A DNA stretch of 64,000 bases from Puniceicoccaceae bacterium (GCA_018402305.1 JAGYJE010000010.1:56452-120451); one strand, 5' to 3'. Counted from the stretch's first letter, positions 9,286-19,122 are shown. The notes: generated from the letters alone by a model not told the origin. Numbers and translations: made by a program.

Positions 9286-11127
9286 TTAAAACCAGAGACG
9301 CATCCGAATGAAATCAACGATGCGGTGGGTTGCCCGCCAGGCCAGTGTGCGTTTGCCGCTATTAATCTTGGCCACGCCGGTCATGCCCGGCGTCATCCAC
9401 TCCGCGGTCTCCAATAGGTTGGCGCGCAGGGCAAAAACATTCCCCTCGTCCGCGACCCGCGCTGCGGGCGACACAGAGCTGATTTCAAAGGGGAACTGCA
9501 CGTCCGGACGGCTGGCGAAAACCACGGAGCCAGTCCGATTTTCACCCACTAAATCGACGTCCCGCTCGGCCACCCGTATTTGCAAATAAAAGCCGTCCAG
9601 CTCGGAAATCTGCACCAGGACCTCGCCCTGCTGGACAGGGGCACCGATTCGCTCGCGCAAATCACCCTGCACCACGACGCCATCGAAGGGTGCCCGCACC
9701 GCCGCCCGCGACAGACGGTGATCGAGCAAATCCAGTCGCGCCTCGGCCTGCAGCAGGCGCGCCTGTGAGATGCGCAAGTCGGCCAGGTCCCGGTTGGCCT
9801 CAGAAAGCTCGGCCTGCGCTTGAAAGCGGCGAATCTCGCCCAAGGTCTCTGCTTTTTCCAAAAGGAGATCACGATCGTTAAGCGAGACCAAGACTTGATC
9901 GGCCGAAACAAAATCCCCCGGCCGCACGTTGGTCGACGCAATGAAGCCGTCAAACGGTGCAGGCATATGCACCAGGCTCTCCGGGCGCATGACGAAAGTC
10001 GACGAGACCCGAAAGGGCAAGGGCACCAGTAAACAGAAGAGTAAGACCGCACTGCCTAGAATCGCGCCGGCTTTGAGCCAGGTATGGCGCGGCGATAGAA
10101 ATTTGGCCAGACCCTGCCGCCAACTCGTCGCCCAACGAATAAAAAACCAACGCGATTGATACCGCAGATCTTGCAACCTGGGGGCGACCTGATCCGCAAT
10201 GACCCGCAAGCCCCAGGCCTCTTCTTGAGTGAAGGGCGCTTTCTCACGCTCCAGGGTCAAGACCCCAACGCTCGCACCCTGGCAGCGCAGAGGCACCGAA
10301 ATCAAGTACTCCGAACCAGAGTCCCGGGCGTAGGCCTGGTGGTCGTGGTCAATCGCCTGACTGTCGCTCGGTGCGGGCCAGAGCAGTTCCTCATCCTGAT
10401 CCCGGCACTCCTCCATGGCCGCCTCCAGCGTCTGCAGAATTTGCATCTTGCGCTCAAACTTCTCCGTGCCGCTCAGGGCGACCACTCGCACGTAGGGATC
10501 TTTCACCCAGCCGAGGCAGGCGCGCTCGGCCTCCAATCGACTGGTTAACTCATTGACCAGAGCCATGCTGGCCGGCGCAAATTTGGGTTGCTGGTTGACG
10601 ATTGCCAGCACATCCAGGGCCTCCTGCATCCGGGCCGCCTCAAAACGGGTCCGGGCCGCCTTTAAGTTGCTCTGGTAGATCTCCGGGGTATCGGCAATCA
10701 GGGGCAGCAGCTCGGCCCAAAAATCCGCACCCACCCGCTCCAGTTGCTCCGGCGCAAACCTTAACTCAAGCAGGCACTGCGCGGCATTTTCACCCCCGTG
10801 CAAAACTTGCAGCAAATGCTGCGCCCCCGCCTCAAACTCCGCCGGGACAACCACCGCGCTGCCCTCGGCAATTGCTTTCTGCGCCGCATCCCCGAGGGAT
10901 TGTTGCAAAAAAGCCCGCGGGTTGGCCCCGCTGGAAGGGGCCGTCGCCAACAGACTCCAAGCCCCCTCCAGCTGGACTACGCAGCGCGCCTGTTGAGCCC
11001 CGGTCAGCGCCTGGGCCAATTCTGTGAATTGTGCCCAAAACGAGGGCGGCCCACCCTCAAATTGACGCAGGCGTTGCAAGGCCTCCAGCTGGGAACGATC
11101 GAATGAGACTGATTTATAGGAAGACAT
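9286..11127 (-). CDS. GAF-domain + TM + HlyD-family adaptor protein
   Basis: N-terminal GAF-like region (...YLISVPLRCQGASVGVLTLEREKAPFTQEEAWGLRVIADQVAPRL), one TM (AGAILGSAVLLFCLLVPLPF), then MPAPFDGFIASTNVRPGDFVSADQVLVSL...VRAPFDGVVVQGDL. Confidence 0.85.
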   Translation of the reverse strand: MSSYKSVSFDRSQLEALQRLRQFEGGPPSFWAQFTELAQALTGAQQARCVVQLEGAWSLLATAPSSGANPRAFLQQSLGDAAQKAIAEGSAVVVPAEFEAGAQHLLQVLHGGENAAQCLLELRFAPEQLERVGADFWAELLPLIADTPEIYQSNLKAARTRFEAARMQEALDVLAIVNQQPKFAPASMALVNELTSRLEAERACLGWVKDPYVRVVALSGTEKFERKMQILQTLEAAMEECRDQDEELLWPAPSDSQAIDHDHQAYARDSGSEYLISVPLRCQGASVGVLTLEREKAPFTQEEAWGLRVIADQVAPRLQDLRYQSRWFFIRWATSWRQGLAKFLSPRHTWLKAGAILGSAVLLFCLLVPLPFRVSSTFVMRPESLVHMPAPFDGFIASTNVRPGDFVSADQVLVSLNDRDLLLEKAETLGEIRRFQAQAELSEANRDLADLRISQARLLQAEARLDLLDHRLSRAAVRAPFDGVVVQGDLRERIGAPVQQGEVLVQISELDGFYLQIRVAERDVDLVGENRTGSVVFASRPDVQFPFEISSVSPAARVADEGNVFALRANLLETAEWMTPGMTGVAKINSGKRTLAWRATHRIVDFIRMRLWF

Positions 11128-11141
11128 GATTCGCCGCTTGG

Positions 11142-11876
11142 CTATTCTTGGAGGGGCGCGACACGGGCACGGAGACCGGGTTTAACAAGCCGATCCGGGT
11201 TATCGGCGATGATGCGAACCTGCAACAGGCCGCTGGCCGGGTCCACCCGTGGATCAATAAAATCCACCGTGCCCGCTAACTCATTGGCTTCTTCGGCAAG
11301 TTCCGCAAAGGTCAACCGTACGGGAGCCCCCACCGGAAAGCCGCGCGCATCCTCAACCGTCATGTAGGCGCTCACGTAGATCGTCGCAATATCGACCAAG
11401 CGCAAAATGGGCTCGCCAACGGCCACCATTTCCCCCGTTTCGTACAAACGCTCCACCACCACCCCCGAGATGGGAGCGCGCAAGCTGCGCAGCGCCAGCC
11501 GTTCTTTGGCGATTTCATACTGCAACTCTGCCAGACGCAGCTCGATCTTTTTCTCGAGAGCCTCGTCCTCGCTGATCAGTTGCTCAGAAAACAAATTCTG
11601 GGCGCCACGGTTCTCAAACGCACGCCGCTCCACCGCAGCACCGATACGCTCCAACTCCAGCTCCTCCGATCGTGCATACAACTCCACCAGCAAATCGCCA
11701 CTCTCGACGATAGCTCCCTCGCGAACGTTCAGCGCGGTAATGAAGGTCTGCACAGAGCTCGAGAGATTGACCTCGCGGTAGGGCTCGACCAAGCCCTGAA
11801 ATACAGGACTCGCCGCCTGGGAGCCGAGAACCCCGGCAAACAAGAAGACGAATGGTGCTAAGATAAATGGCTTCAT
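11142..11876 (-). CDS. Periplasmic adaptor (HlyD/RND MFP family)
   Basis: Signal peptide; EVNLSSSVQTFITALNVREGAIVESGDLLVEL...LRAPISGVVVERLYETGEMVAVGEPILRLVD. Confidence 0.85.
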   Translation of the reverse strand: MKPFILAPFVFLFAGVLGSQAASPVFQGLVEPYREVNLSSSVQTFITALNVREGAIVESGDLLVELYARSEELELERIGAAVERRAFENRGAQNLFSEQLISEDEALEKKIELRLAELQYEIAKERLALRSLRAPISGVVVERLYETGEMVAVGEPILRLVDIATIYVSAYMTVEDARGFPVGAPVRLTFAELAEEANELAGTVDFIDPRVDPASGLLQVRIIADNPDRLVKPGLRARVAPLQE

Positions 11877-11880
11877 GAGG

Positions 11881-13512
11881 TTATCGTTTGGCGACGGCGT
11901 CGCCGGTATCCAGGTTAAGGTTCAGTGTTTCGCTCAAATCACCCCGGATCAAATACAATTGCACCAGCGCACTAAAACTCTCGACCTCCACGGCAAGGGC
12001 ACGCGTCCGGGCAAAACTGAGGTCGCGCTGCTGATTCAATACATTATAACTGGTGGTCACTCCAGAGACCAGGCGACTCTGCTCGGAGCGTAGCCCCTCA
12101 GCCGCCAAACGCACCGCATCCTGGACAAAATCAGCCCGCTCGAGGCTGGCCGCATATTCCTGAGCCGCATTCTCCAACTCAACCAGTAACTCGATCTCCG
12201 CCTGCTTGACCTCCATCAATGCCCGCTCCTTGGCGCGCTTCGCTATGCGGACCTGCGCTTTTTCCGCTTTGCGGTTTAAGGGCACCGAAAACGTCATCCC
12301 CACACTCCAGTCCGGCCCCCGGCCATCACTTCCGTAGTCCGAAAACGAATTTTCATAGTCCGCTCCCAGGCCATTCAACCCCAAACTCGCTTCCAGATCC
12401 AGCTGGGGCAGCGCCTGGTCACGGGAAAATGCCAAACGCACTTTTTCCGCCTCCACTTGCTTAACAATTGCCAAAAAAGAGGCATTTTTCGTCAGCGCCC
12501 TCCGGGCAGCATCCACCCCCGCTCCCTCAAATCCGGGAATAAGCCCACTCACCGATCCCCCAATCTCAACCGGCTCATCCCGATCAAAGTCCCGCTGCGT
12601 CAAGCTCAGCAGGCGGTTGACCCGCTCCTTTAGAAATACCCGGGCTGAAACGACCTCCTCCATGGCTTCCGCCCGCCGCGCCTGCGCCTGCGTGACGTCG
12701 ATCGGAGACATCATTCCCTCCTCTACACGACGCTGATTTTCGCGAATCAGGTCATCGGCAAGCTCGACCGCCTCTTTTTTAACCTCCAAATTCTCCCGCG
12801 CAAAAACCACCTCGGCATAGGTGACCAAAATTTGCGCAATCAGCCGCTCCGCCGCCGCCCGCACCCGCAGCGCCGCTTCATCCACCCCGATCTCAGCAAG
12901 GCGCTTCTCTGCCAGAGTCGCACGCCCGCCCCGGCCCTGAAGTAAGGGCTGGGTCACGTTGAGCACCGTCGTGCTCTGAAATTCGGGCGTGAATAAGGGG
13001 CCGATTGCCGTGGCATTTTCCAAGTTGCCTAAATCAACCTCAGGCGCTCTCCGCGTCGTCGGGTTCTCCCGCCGCTGACTTACATTTGAAAAGCTGGCAC
13101 GGGCACCGGTCACGAATTGCTTCTCCAGACCCGCCCGTAACTCCAGCAGCTCCTCGTCGAAGATGTCCGCCACGCCACCGGTGGACAGGAAGTCCGTGCG
13201 GTTCTGCCGCCGTTCCGAGCTGGAGTAGCGCGCCTGAGCGACAAAGCGGGTGACAAACTCACCGAGGGTCACATCCACTCGATCCTCCGAGCTGCTCAAG
13301 GCGGCGCGCTCAATCTGCAGGCCAAAGTTGTTTTCCAAACCCCTTAAAACCCAGCTGATGGGCTCGTGCCCACCCCCGCCAAGGGCCGGCGCTTCCGTTT
13401 CAAGGACGGACGCTTTCTTGGCTCCCGACGCACCGCCACCGGAGGGGGCGGCAAAAGACGCAGCCGACAAGAAAAAAAGAAGCGTTAGTTGAGTGACAGG
13501 ATGGTTATACAT
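11881..13512 (-). CDS. TolC-family outer membrane protein
   Basis: Signal peptide; TTVLNVTQPLLQGRGGRATLAEKRLAEIGVDEA; two long coiled-coil repeats; SVGMTFSVPLNRKAEKAQVRIAKRAKERALMEVKQAEIEL. Confidence 0.85.
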   Translation of the reverse strand: MYNHPVTQLTLLFFLSAASFAAPSGGGASGAKKASVLETEAPALGGGGHEPISWVLRGLENNFGLQIERAALSSSEDRVDVTLGEFVTRFVAQARYSSSERRQNRTDFLSTGGVADIFDEELLELRAGLEKQFVTGARASFSNVSQRRENPTTRRAPEVDLGNLENATAIGPLFTPEFQSTTVLNVTQPLLQGRGGRATLAEKRLAEIGVDEAALRVRAAAERLIAQILVTYAEVVFARENLEVKKEAVELADDLIRENQRRVEEGMMSPIDVTQAQARRAEAMEEVVSARVFLKERVNRLLSLTQRDFDRDEPVEIGGSVSGLIPGFEGAGVDAARRALTKNASFLAIVKQVEAEKVRLAFSRDQALPQLDLEASLGLNGLGADYENSFSDYGSDGRGPDWSVGMTFSVPLNRKAEKAQVRIAKRAKERALMEVKQAEIELLVELENAAQEYAASLERADFVQDAVRLAAEGLRSEQSRLVSGVTTSYNVLNQQRDLSFARTRALAVEVESFSALVQLYLIRGDLSETLNLNLDTGDAVAKR

Positions 13513-13719
13513 AATAAAAAAACATGAAAGGTTTATTTAAAAAACCTAAAAAGCGCAAACGAAGTACGATGTCGAATGGTAGGCAGCCAAGCGATTGATT
13601 GAATCGAGGACCATTTTTCAGCGATCGAAGTGGCCGTTGTATTCCCTCAGACCATAGCTGTAAAGAAAATATAAGCCAAGCCCTCAATACTATGTGGGCC
13701 CACCTCTGAAATTGCCTCC

Positions 13720-14796
13720 TTAAGACTCAATGCGTTCAAGCTGTGCGCGCACAAGAGCCGCAATATTCGTCAAGGCTGGAATCGGAGGGAGCGCCTTAAA
13801 CGGAGCCAAAGCTGCCATGGCTGCGTCCAATTGATCGTCGAAGGCGGAAACCACCTCCGCAAAGACGGGGTAGGCATGCAAACCGGCGATGAAGTCCCTC
13901 GCCACCGTCTCGTTGCCCTGCTTGAATCGCCGCAGCAGGTCGTCGCGCTCCCCGGTGGGGAGTTTCTCTAAAAGCAAAAGCAGGGGCAACGTGAATTTAC
14001 CTTTGGCTAAATCCGTTCCCAGCGTTTTTCCAATGAGCGCTTCATCCCCATACAAATCAGCCAGATCGTCGAAGATCTGATAAGCGATGCCCAAGTGGCG
14101 CCCGAAAAGGCCCGCTGCTTCACTGAACGCCACAGGGTAGCCCGCCACTTTTGCGCCGAGACGGCAGGCCACCTCAAAGAGTTCCGCCGTCTTCAGGCGG
14201 ATGACCCGAAAGTAAAACTCCCGGCTGTAGTTGACCTCGCCCCGCTGGTAGGTCTGCGCAATCTCGCCCGCGCAAACCCGAGCCGTGGCCTGCGCGACCG
14301 ACCGACAGACCTCCGTCGTCTCAAATTCCGCCGCCAGTTTTAAAGCGTGCGAAAAGAGCACGTCACCGATTAGCACCGCCGCCGCCGGCCCGAATTTCTT
14401 GGCGGCCGTCTCCTGGCGGTGACGCGTGTCCGCCTCATCCAGAATATCGTCGTGCACGAGCGTGGCGAGATGCACGAGCTCGATCACCGCGCCGAGCTTG
14501 ATTAAATCCTCCGCGCGTCGCGCCCCCGGTCCCTCCCAGCCGCTGTAGGCCACCAGCAAGGGCCGCAGCCGCTTGCCGCTGTGCCCGAAAACATAGCGCA
14601 CATGCTCCTGCACCTCCGGCTCCAGCTCCTTGACTTGCGACTGCAGGAAGCCGTCCAGGTCGTCAAGGTAGGGCTTGACCGGATCATAGACCTCGGAAAA
14701 ACCGGCGGCGGCCACGGTATCGGCTTCAGACTGGGAACGTGTCAGCATATAGCCCGCAGTAAAGCGGGTCGGCTCCAATCTGCAAAGCGTTTCCAC
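13720..14796 (-). CDS. Polyprenyl diphosphate synthase
   Basis: GKRLRPLLVAYSG, LVHDDILDEADTRH, QIFDDLADLYGD. Confidence 0.92.
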   Translation of the reverse strand: METLCRLEPTRFTAGYMLTRSQSEADTVAAAGFSEVYDPVKPYLDDLDGFLQSQVKELEPEVQEHVRYVFGHSGKRLRPLLVAYSGWEGPGARRAEDLIKLGAVIELVHLATLVHDDILDEADTRHRQETAAKKFGPAAAVLIGDVLFSHALKLAAEFETTEVCRSVAQATARVCAGEIAQTYQRGEVNYSREFYFRVIRLKTAELFEVACRLGAKVAGYPVAFSEAAGLFGRHLGIAYQIFDDLADLYGDEALIGKTLGTDLAKGKFTLPLLLLLEKLPTGERDDLLRRFKQGNETVARDFIAGLHAYPVFAEVVSAFDDQLDAAMAALAPFKALPPIPALTNIAALVRAQLERIES

Positions 14797-14839
14797 TAAA
14801 ATAAGCGACGGATTACCTCACGCGCCGATCGCCCCCCCC

Positions 14840-15688
14840 CTAATTAAACGGCCCCTCACAACCGCCTCCCATTTCTCCAAACCACGCATCCAGGACATCG
14901 AGAAAGCCCTTCCGGTTCTCCACATGCACGTTGTGCCCCGCGCTGGGCACAATTTCTTCGCGCAGGTGCGAAAACCAATGGCGCATCTCCCCGGCATCCG
15001 CATCGTCGACGAAATCAGAATTCGCCCCACGGATCAGGAGGCACGGGCCATCATAGCGGTCCGTTTCCAAAAGTGAGTTTTGCCGGATATGCGGAAGGCT
15101 CGCGTGAAGGGCTTCAATATTCGCCTGCCATTTAAAGGCCCCACTGGCTGCGTCGCGCACGAGGTTGGTTAACAGAAACTGGCGCATCGCCCAGTTCGGC
15201 ACCATTGGTTCGAGGAGTTCCTCCGCCTCGCGCCGACTCGTCAGCTCAGCCACAGGGATGCGTTTCATCGCCCGAAACTCGTTGTCATGATAGGGCGGGT
15301 AGGCCTTGGCCGCGATGTCGACGATGATCAGTTGCTGCACCACCTCCGGATTTTGACAGGCGTAGCGCATGGCGATTTTTCCGCCCAGACTATGCCCCAA
15401 AAGGTGGATCTCGTTCAGGCCTTGTTCCTCAAGGTAGGCCTCCAAGTCGTCGCACAGTTCCGCCCAGCGCATGGACGACGCATGCGGCGAGGCCCCATGG
15501 TTGCGCAGGTCCAGCGCATGCACGTCAAAACGCTCCCGCAGCGCCTTCCCAATGGTCGCCCAATTCCGCGATGCCCCCAGCAAGCCGTGCAGGATAACCA
15601 GCCCCGGAGCCCCCGGGTTTTCAAAGCGAAGAACGTTTAATGCCACAGCCATAAGCCACCCAAAAGCCGGATCCAGCCAAAAGGACAA
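14840..15688 (-). CDS. Alpha/beta hydrolase (YbfF-like); start may be downstream at MAVALNVLRF
   Basis: VILHGLLGASRNW, LLGHSLGGKIAM, C-terminal SAGHNVH. Confidence 0.88.
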   Translation of the reverse strand: MSFWLDPAFGWLMAVALNVLRFENPGAPGLVILHGLLGASRNWATIGKALRERFDVHALDLRNHGASPHASSMRWAELCDDLEAYLEEQGLNEIHLLGHSLGGKIAMRYACQNPEVVQQLIIVDIAAKAYPPYHDNEFRAMKRIPVAELTSRREAEELLEPMVPNWAMRQFLLTNLVRDAASGAFKWQANIEALHASLPHIRQNSLLETDRYDGPCLLIRGANSDFVDDADAGEMRHWFSHLREEIVPSAGHNVHVENRKGFLDVLDAWFGEMGGGCEGPFN

Positions 15689-15894
15689 GGCTTTTATAAA
15701 TAAGGGACAGTCCCTTATTTACATTTAGTTTGCTGGTTTTATTGCACTGCGGCGTTAAAGAATACTCGTCCCCAGCCGCCAACTATCTATCACAGCTGCT
15801 GAAAGCCCGATAAATCCTTGAGCCCTTTGGTCAACTAGGCTTACATCACCTCACTTATTTTTCGATTCGAATCATTCTGAGCGAGCTCCACAAA

Positions 15895-17103
15895 ATGAAT
15901 GCATTGATCTACTCCAACGAATACCCGCCCCACAACTATGGGGGTGCGGGGGTGCACGTCGAATACCTGACCCGCGAGTTGGCCAAGCTGCCGGATGTGG
16001 ATGTCGACGTGCGCGCTTTCGGAGACCAGGCAATGGCCGATTATCCACTGAAAGTAAAAGGATACCCCGTCAATACGGCGGCCTTTAAGGCACCCGAGCA
16101 CCTTCATTCCATTTTCGGCAGTTCCCAGCGCGCTATCAGCTTCAACGCCGACGGTAACGAGGCAGACATCGTTCACTGCCACACCTGGTATACGCACTTG
16201 GCAGGCATTCTGACCAAACTGAATTACGGGATCCCTCTGGTCATTACGGGACACTCGCTTGAGCCCTTGCGTCCATGGAAGCGGGAGCAACTTGCCGGCG
16301 GCTATGACTTCAGCCGCTGGGTCGAAAAAACAGCCCTCGAAATGGCGGATGCGGTCATCGCCGTTTCTGAGGGCACGAAGACCGACATTTTGAAGCATTT
16401 CAACGTGGCCCCCGAAAAGGTACACGTCATTTACAACGGGATCGACACAGAGGAATACCAAGCCGTCGACCCAAATCCCGCCCTGGCAAAATTCAAGGTG
16501 CCAACCGATCAACCCTATGTTCTATTCGTGGGGCGGATCACGCGGCAAAAAGGCATCGTTCATCTCGTTGAAGCCATCCAACATATGCAGACCAACTACA
16601 ATGTCGTGCTGTGTGCCGGTGCCCCGGACACACCCGAGATTGCGGCGGAAATGAAAGCGGCCGTCGCTCAGGCCGGCAAGACCCGAGGCGGCATCTACTG
16701 GATCGATGAGATGGTCGGCAAGACGGACATCATCCAGCTCTATTCCGGAGCTGACGTCTTCTGCTGCCCCTCCATCTACGAACCCTTTGGCATTATCAAT
16801 TTGGAAGCCATGGCCTGCGAGACACCGGTGGTCGGCGCTATGGTCGGGGGCATACCCGAAGTCATCGTGCACGACGAGACCGGCTACCTCGTCCCCCTGG
16901 CCCAAGAAAAGGAGAGTCCCTTTACCCCTCTTAATCCTGCGGCTTATGCCGAGGACCTGGCCCATCAAATCAACCGACTGATGGGGGACCCTGAACGGCG
17001 ACGCAGCTTCGCAAAAGCCGGCCGTGCCCGCGCGCTTAACCAATTCAGTTGGACTCGCATCGCCCAACAAACCCGCGACCTCTACCAAGCACTCATTCGA
17101 TAA
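15895..17103 (+). CDS. glgM: GT4 glycogen synthase / maltose-1-phosphate synthase (GlgA-Coryne/GlgM type)
   Basis: MNALIYSNEYPPHNYGGAGVHVEYLTREL...HCHTWYTHLAG...GRITRQKGI...EPFGIINLEAMA; adjacent to glgE. Confidence 0.8.
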   Translation: MNALIYSNEYPPHNYGGAGVHVEYLTRELAKLPDVDVDVRAFGDQAMADYPLKVKGYPVNTAAFKAPEHLHSIFGSSQRAISFNADGNEADIVHCHTWYTHLAGILTKLNYGIPLVITGHSLEPLRPWKREQLAGGYDFSRWVEKTALEMADAVIAVSEGTKTDILKHFNVAPEKVHVIYNGIDTEEYQAVDPNPALAKFKVPTDQPYVLFVGRITRQKGIVHLVEAIQHMQTNYNVVLCAGAPDTPEIAAEMKAAVAQAGKTRGGIYWIDEMVGKTDIIQLYSGADVFCCPSIYEPFGIINLEAMACETPVVGAMVGGIPEVIVHDETGYLVPLAQEKESPFTPLNPAAYAEDLAHQINRLMGDPERRRSFAKAGRARALNQFSWTRIAQQTRDLYQALIR

Positions 17104-17106
17104 GCC

Positions 17107-17150
17107 CAAATCCCGCGTCCCGCGTCCCACATCCCGCATCCCATGTCCCG
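17107..17150. repeat. Degenerate CCCGCAT/CCCGCGT heptamer array upstream of and covering the glgE start codon
   Basis: aatcccgcgtcccgcgtcccacatcccgcatcccatgtcccgc. Confidence 0.8.
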
Positions 17151-19119
17151 CACCATGAACCTTCTCGCCAAGACCGTTGGCACCTGCCGCGTCGTCATCG
17201 ACAGCGTCCATCCATCGCTCGACGGAGGCCGTTTCCCTTTCAAGCGCGTCCTTGGGGATTGGATACCCTTCACGGTGCATGCCTTTGCCGACTCACATGA
17301 TTTGTTGCAAGTCGAGTTACGCATCCGCCGCATGGATACGGACGATTGGGAGCGACTACCCATGCGTCCGGTGGGCAACGACGTGTTCGAGGCGACCTAC
17401 CGGACTGATCGCATCGGCCTATTTGAGTTCGAAGTGGCTGGTGTGATCGACCATTACGGAAGCTGGTATGAAGGTTTCCAAAAAAAGCAGGCAGAGGGCG
17501 TGCCACTTGATCTGGAGTGCCACATCGGTGCCGAGTTACTGGAGCATGCGGCGGCCCGGGCACCGAAGGAGCCTGCCGAGCAGCTCCGTGAATGGGCAAA
17601 CTTTTTGGCGGACTCCACCGCCGACATGGATTCCCGCATCAGTCTGGCCTCCAGTCGTCAAGTCGCCGGACTCGCGCGCAGCTACCCCCGGCGTGACTGG
17701 GAGACGACCAGCTCCCGATCGCTCATGCTGATTGAGCGGGAGCTGGCCGCGTTCAGCACCTGGTATGAATATTTTCCCCGCTCCTGCGCGGGCGACGGCG
17801 TGACGCATGGCACTTTCAAAGACGCGGCCAAGCGACTGCCCGACATCCGGGATATGGGTTTTAACGTTGTTTATTTTCCACCCATCCACCCCATTGGCCG
17901 CGAGTTCCGCAAGGGCAAGAACAACACCCTCACTCCCGGGCCCGATGACGTTGGCAGCCCTTGGGCCGTCGGTGCCAAAGAGGGCGGACACCGCAGCATC
18001 CTGCCTGCGCTCGGGACCCTTGAGGATTTTCAGCACTTCCTTGACGAAGCCGAGATGCGCGGCATGGAGGTGGCCCTCGACATCGCCTTTCAGTGTGCGC
18101 CCGATCACCCCTGGGTCAAAGAGCACCCGCAGTGGTTTCGCTGGCGGCCGGACGGCACGGTGCAGTATGCTGAAAATCCGCCCAAAAAGTATCAGGACAT
18201 CCTACCGATTAATTTCGAATCCGAGGACTGGGAGACGCTTTGGGATGAGCTTAAGTCGGTCTTCGAATACTGGATTGAGCAGGGAGTAAAAATCTTCCGG
18301 GTGGACAACCCGCACACCAAGTCAATGGAGTTTTGGCGCTGGTGCATTTTGAACATCAAAGCCCAGCATCCCGAGGTCATTTTCCTCGCCGAGGCCTTTA
18401 CCCGGCCCAAGCGAAAATACTATCTAGCGAAAAGCGGGTTCACCCATGGCTACACCTACTTCACCTGGCGTAACTCGGCGGCGGATTTGCGCGCCTATGT
18501 GGAAGAGTTGACGCAAAGCAATGCCCGGGAGTATTTTTGGCCGAATTTCTGGCCGAATACCCCCGACATCCTGCACGCTGATCTGCAGAGCGGCAACCGC
18601 GCGACCTTCATTGGCCGCTACATTCTGGCCGCGACCTTGTCTTCCAACATGGGTATTTACGGCCCCGCCTACGAGCTGCTTGACCACGAGCCCTACCCCG
18701 GCAAGGAGGAGAATAACCACAGCGAAAAGTATGAGCTTAAAGCCTGGAATCTAGACAAGCCCGGCAACATCCGAGCGGAGATCGCCCGGGTCAACGCCCT
18801 GCGCAACGAGCACCAAGCCTTTCAGCGGACTTTCAATGTGCAGTTCATCGACTGCAACAACAGCCATATTATTGCCTATCTGAAGCAAAACTTCGACCGC
18901 ACCAGCCGCTTTATCATTGTCGTCAACATGGACTGGGAGCGCAAACAGGTCGGGACGCTCAATCTCTCTCCAAAATCCCTGGGGCTTAACCGGGACGGCG
19001 GCCTTCGCTTACTCGACCACTTCACGGAGACCCCGAGGGAGTACTATTGGGAGGGCATGGATCCCTATCTGGAGTTGGACCCGCAAGTCAGCCCGGCACA
19101 TATTTTCCAGATCCTCTGA
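17143..19119 (+). CDS. glgE: Alpha-1,4-glucan:maltose-1-phosphate maltosyltransferase
   Basis: STWYEYFPRS, HGTFKDAAKRLPDIRDMGFNVVYFPPIHPIG, KIFRVDNPHTKSMEFWRW. Confidence 0.92.
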   Translation: MSRTMNLLAKTVGTCRVVIDSVHPSLDGGRFPFKRVLGDWIPFTVHAFADSHDLLQVELRIRRMDTDDWERLPMRPVGNDVFEATYRTDRIGLFEFEVAGVIDHYGSWYEGFQKKQAEGVPLDLECHIGAELLEHAAARAPKEPAEQLREWANFLADSTADMDSRISLASSRQVAGLARSYPRRDWETTSSRSLMLIERELAAFSTWYEYFPRSCAGDGVTHGTFKDAAKRLPDIRDMGFNVVYFPPIHPIGREFRKGKNNTLTPGPDDVGSPWAVGAKEGGHRSILPALGTLEDFQHFLDEAEMRGMEVALDIAFQCAPDHPWVKEHPQWFRWRPDGTVQYAENPPKKYQDILPINFESEDWETLWDELKSVFEYWIEQGVKIFRVDNPHTKSMEFWRWCILNIKAQHPEVIFLAEAFTRPKRKYYLAKSGFTHGYTYFTWRNSAADLRAYVEELTQSNAREYFWPNFWPNTPDILHADLQSGNRATFIGRYILAATLSSNMGIYGPAYELLDHEPYPGKEENNHSEKYELKAWNLDKPGNIRAEIARVNALRNEHQAFQRTFNVQFIDCNNSHIIAYLKQNFDRTSRFIIVVNMDWERKQVGTLNLSPKSLGLNRDGGLRLLDHFTETPREYYWEGMDPYLELDPQVSPAHIFQIL

Positions 19120-19122
19120 TTT

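Noticed and set aside
14832-14840. C9 tract (also C10 near 40337 and C8 near 44317) as phase-variable switches
   Set aside because: All lie after stop codons or in intergenic DNA, or outside the likely coding start; no link to a start codon or promoter seen.
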